From Bacteroidota bacterium (GTDB lineage: Bacteria; Bacteroidota; Bacteroidia; Flavobacteriales; Weeksellaceae): a DNA stretch of 7,278 nucleotides. How positions within the stretch are numbered: position 1 is the first letter of the stretch; each line of letters starts with the position of its first letter. Shown here in pieces: positions 7,070-7,278 of the stretch. Under the pieces are notes generated by a model that searched no databases, was not told where the DNA came from, and saw nothing but the letters and a program-made list of their open reading frames with translations. The translations under genes were made by a program, and so were the position numbers. The stretch covers positions 1 through 7,278 of the forward strand of contig JAEWHB010000045.1 of the NCBI GenBank assembly GCA_023388015.1, read 5' to 3'.

Positions 7070-7278
7070 TTTCTTGCCCTAAATCCAATTGGCTAATTAT
7101 CTTATTTAATTCTTTTTCCGTTAAATCTTCTTTTTCAGATTTGTCATAAACCGTCAAGAGATAAACAGTTTCACCAGAATGATAAACATAAGTAATAATT
7201 CTCGCTCCACCTCTTTTACCCTTTCCTTTTGAAGCGATTGCAAGTCGTATTTTATAACAATTATTTCCTATGAAAGTA
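7062..7278 (-). CDS. RelE/ParE-family toxin, N-terminus beyond window
   Basis: The last 71 residues of a small protein are read from the right edge (frame from 7277) to a TAG at 7064-7062. The pattern NNCYKIRLAIASKGKGKRGG, then ARIITYV, then ETVYLLTVYDKSEKEDLTEKEL, is typical of a Bacteroidota RelE/HigB-like toxin family. Such proteins are about 110 residues, so about 40 N-terminal residues are missing. Members of this fold are generally ribosome-dependent mRNA interferases; that activity here is inferred from family. Lys/Arg-rich strands followed by a hydrophobic beta strand and a Lys/Glu-rich C-terminal helix are visible. No antitoxin gene follows: the glycosyltransferase ATG lies inside the last codons (8-base overlap). 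Any partner must therefore lie upstream, outside the window. Whether the 5' part is intact cannot be seen. Confidence 0.8.
   Translation of the reverse strand, partial: TFIGNNCYKIRLAIASKGKGKRGGARIITYVYHSGETVYLLTVYDKSEKEDLTEKELNKIISQLDLGQENE

Overview
The window looks like chromosomal DNA from a member of the Bacteroidota, most likely class Flavobacteriia. The evidence is the protein sequences (an E1/E2 oxoglutarate dehydrogenase pair, a PepD-type M20 dipeptidase, a 'YYWPPAGGPGVQRW' glycosyltransferase and a Bacteroidota-style RelE-like toxin), the AT-rich spacers, the lack of clear Shine-Dalgarno sequences, and a TAnnTTTG-type promoter motif. Genus cannot be told from this sequence alone.

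Layout, left to right. Positions 1-2357 (+) hold the 3' five-sixths of sucA (2-oxoglutarate dehydrogenase E1), cut by the left edge. After 25 bases comes sucB (2383-3603, +), the dihydrolipoyl succinyltransferase E2. They form a two-gene operon closed by an intrinsic terminator at about 3625-3656. E3 (lpd) is not adjacent, so it must be encoded elsewhere. A 449-base spacer (3604-4052) follows. It holds a second hairpin that would work as a terminator on the minus strand, several AATCCC-type repeats and a strong inverted repeat just upstream of pepD. The cytosolic dipeptidase pepD (4053-5537, +) stands alone and ends at a GC-rich hairpin (5543-5574) shared with the convergent minus-strand unit. 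That unit enters from the right edge with the 3' part of a RelE/ParE-type toxin gene (7278-7062), which overlaps by 8 bases the start of a GT-B glycosyltransferase gene (7069-5771).

The protein-coding content is ordinary: core TCA-cycle enzymes, peptide turnover, and a probable surface-polysaccharide transferase behind a toxin gene. The least explained part is the 233-base gap between the convergent pepD and glycosyltransferase genes. On the minus strand it reads as a possible small-RNA unit: three near-identical 13-base quasi-palindromes spaced 22-24 bases apart, then a good Flavobacteriia-like promoter (TATATTTG with TTG 22 bases upstream), then about 95 bases with no ATG, then a strong hairpin with a T-rich tail. 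One of the 13-base elements recurs exactly in the pepD leader. This is an inference from motifs only, but it is the best candidate here for something undescribed.
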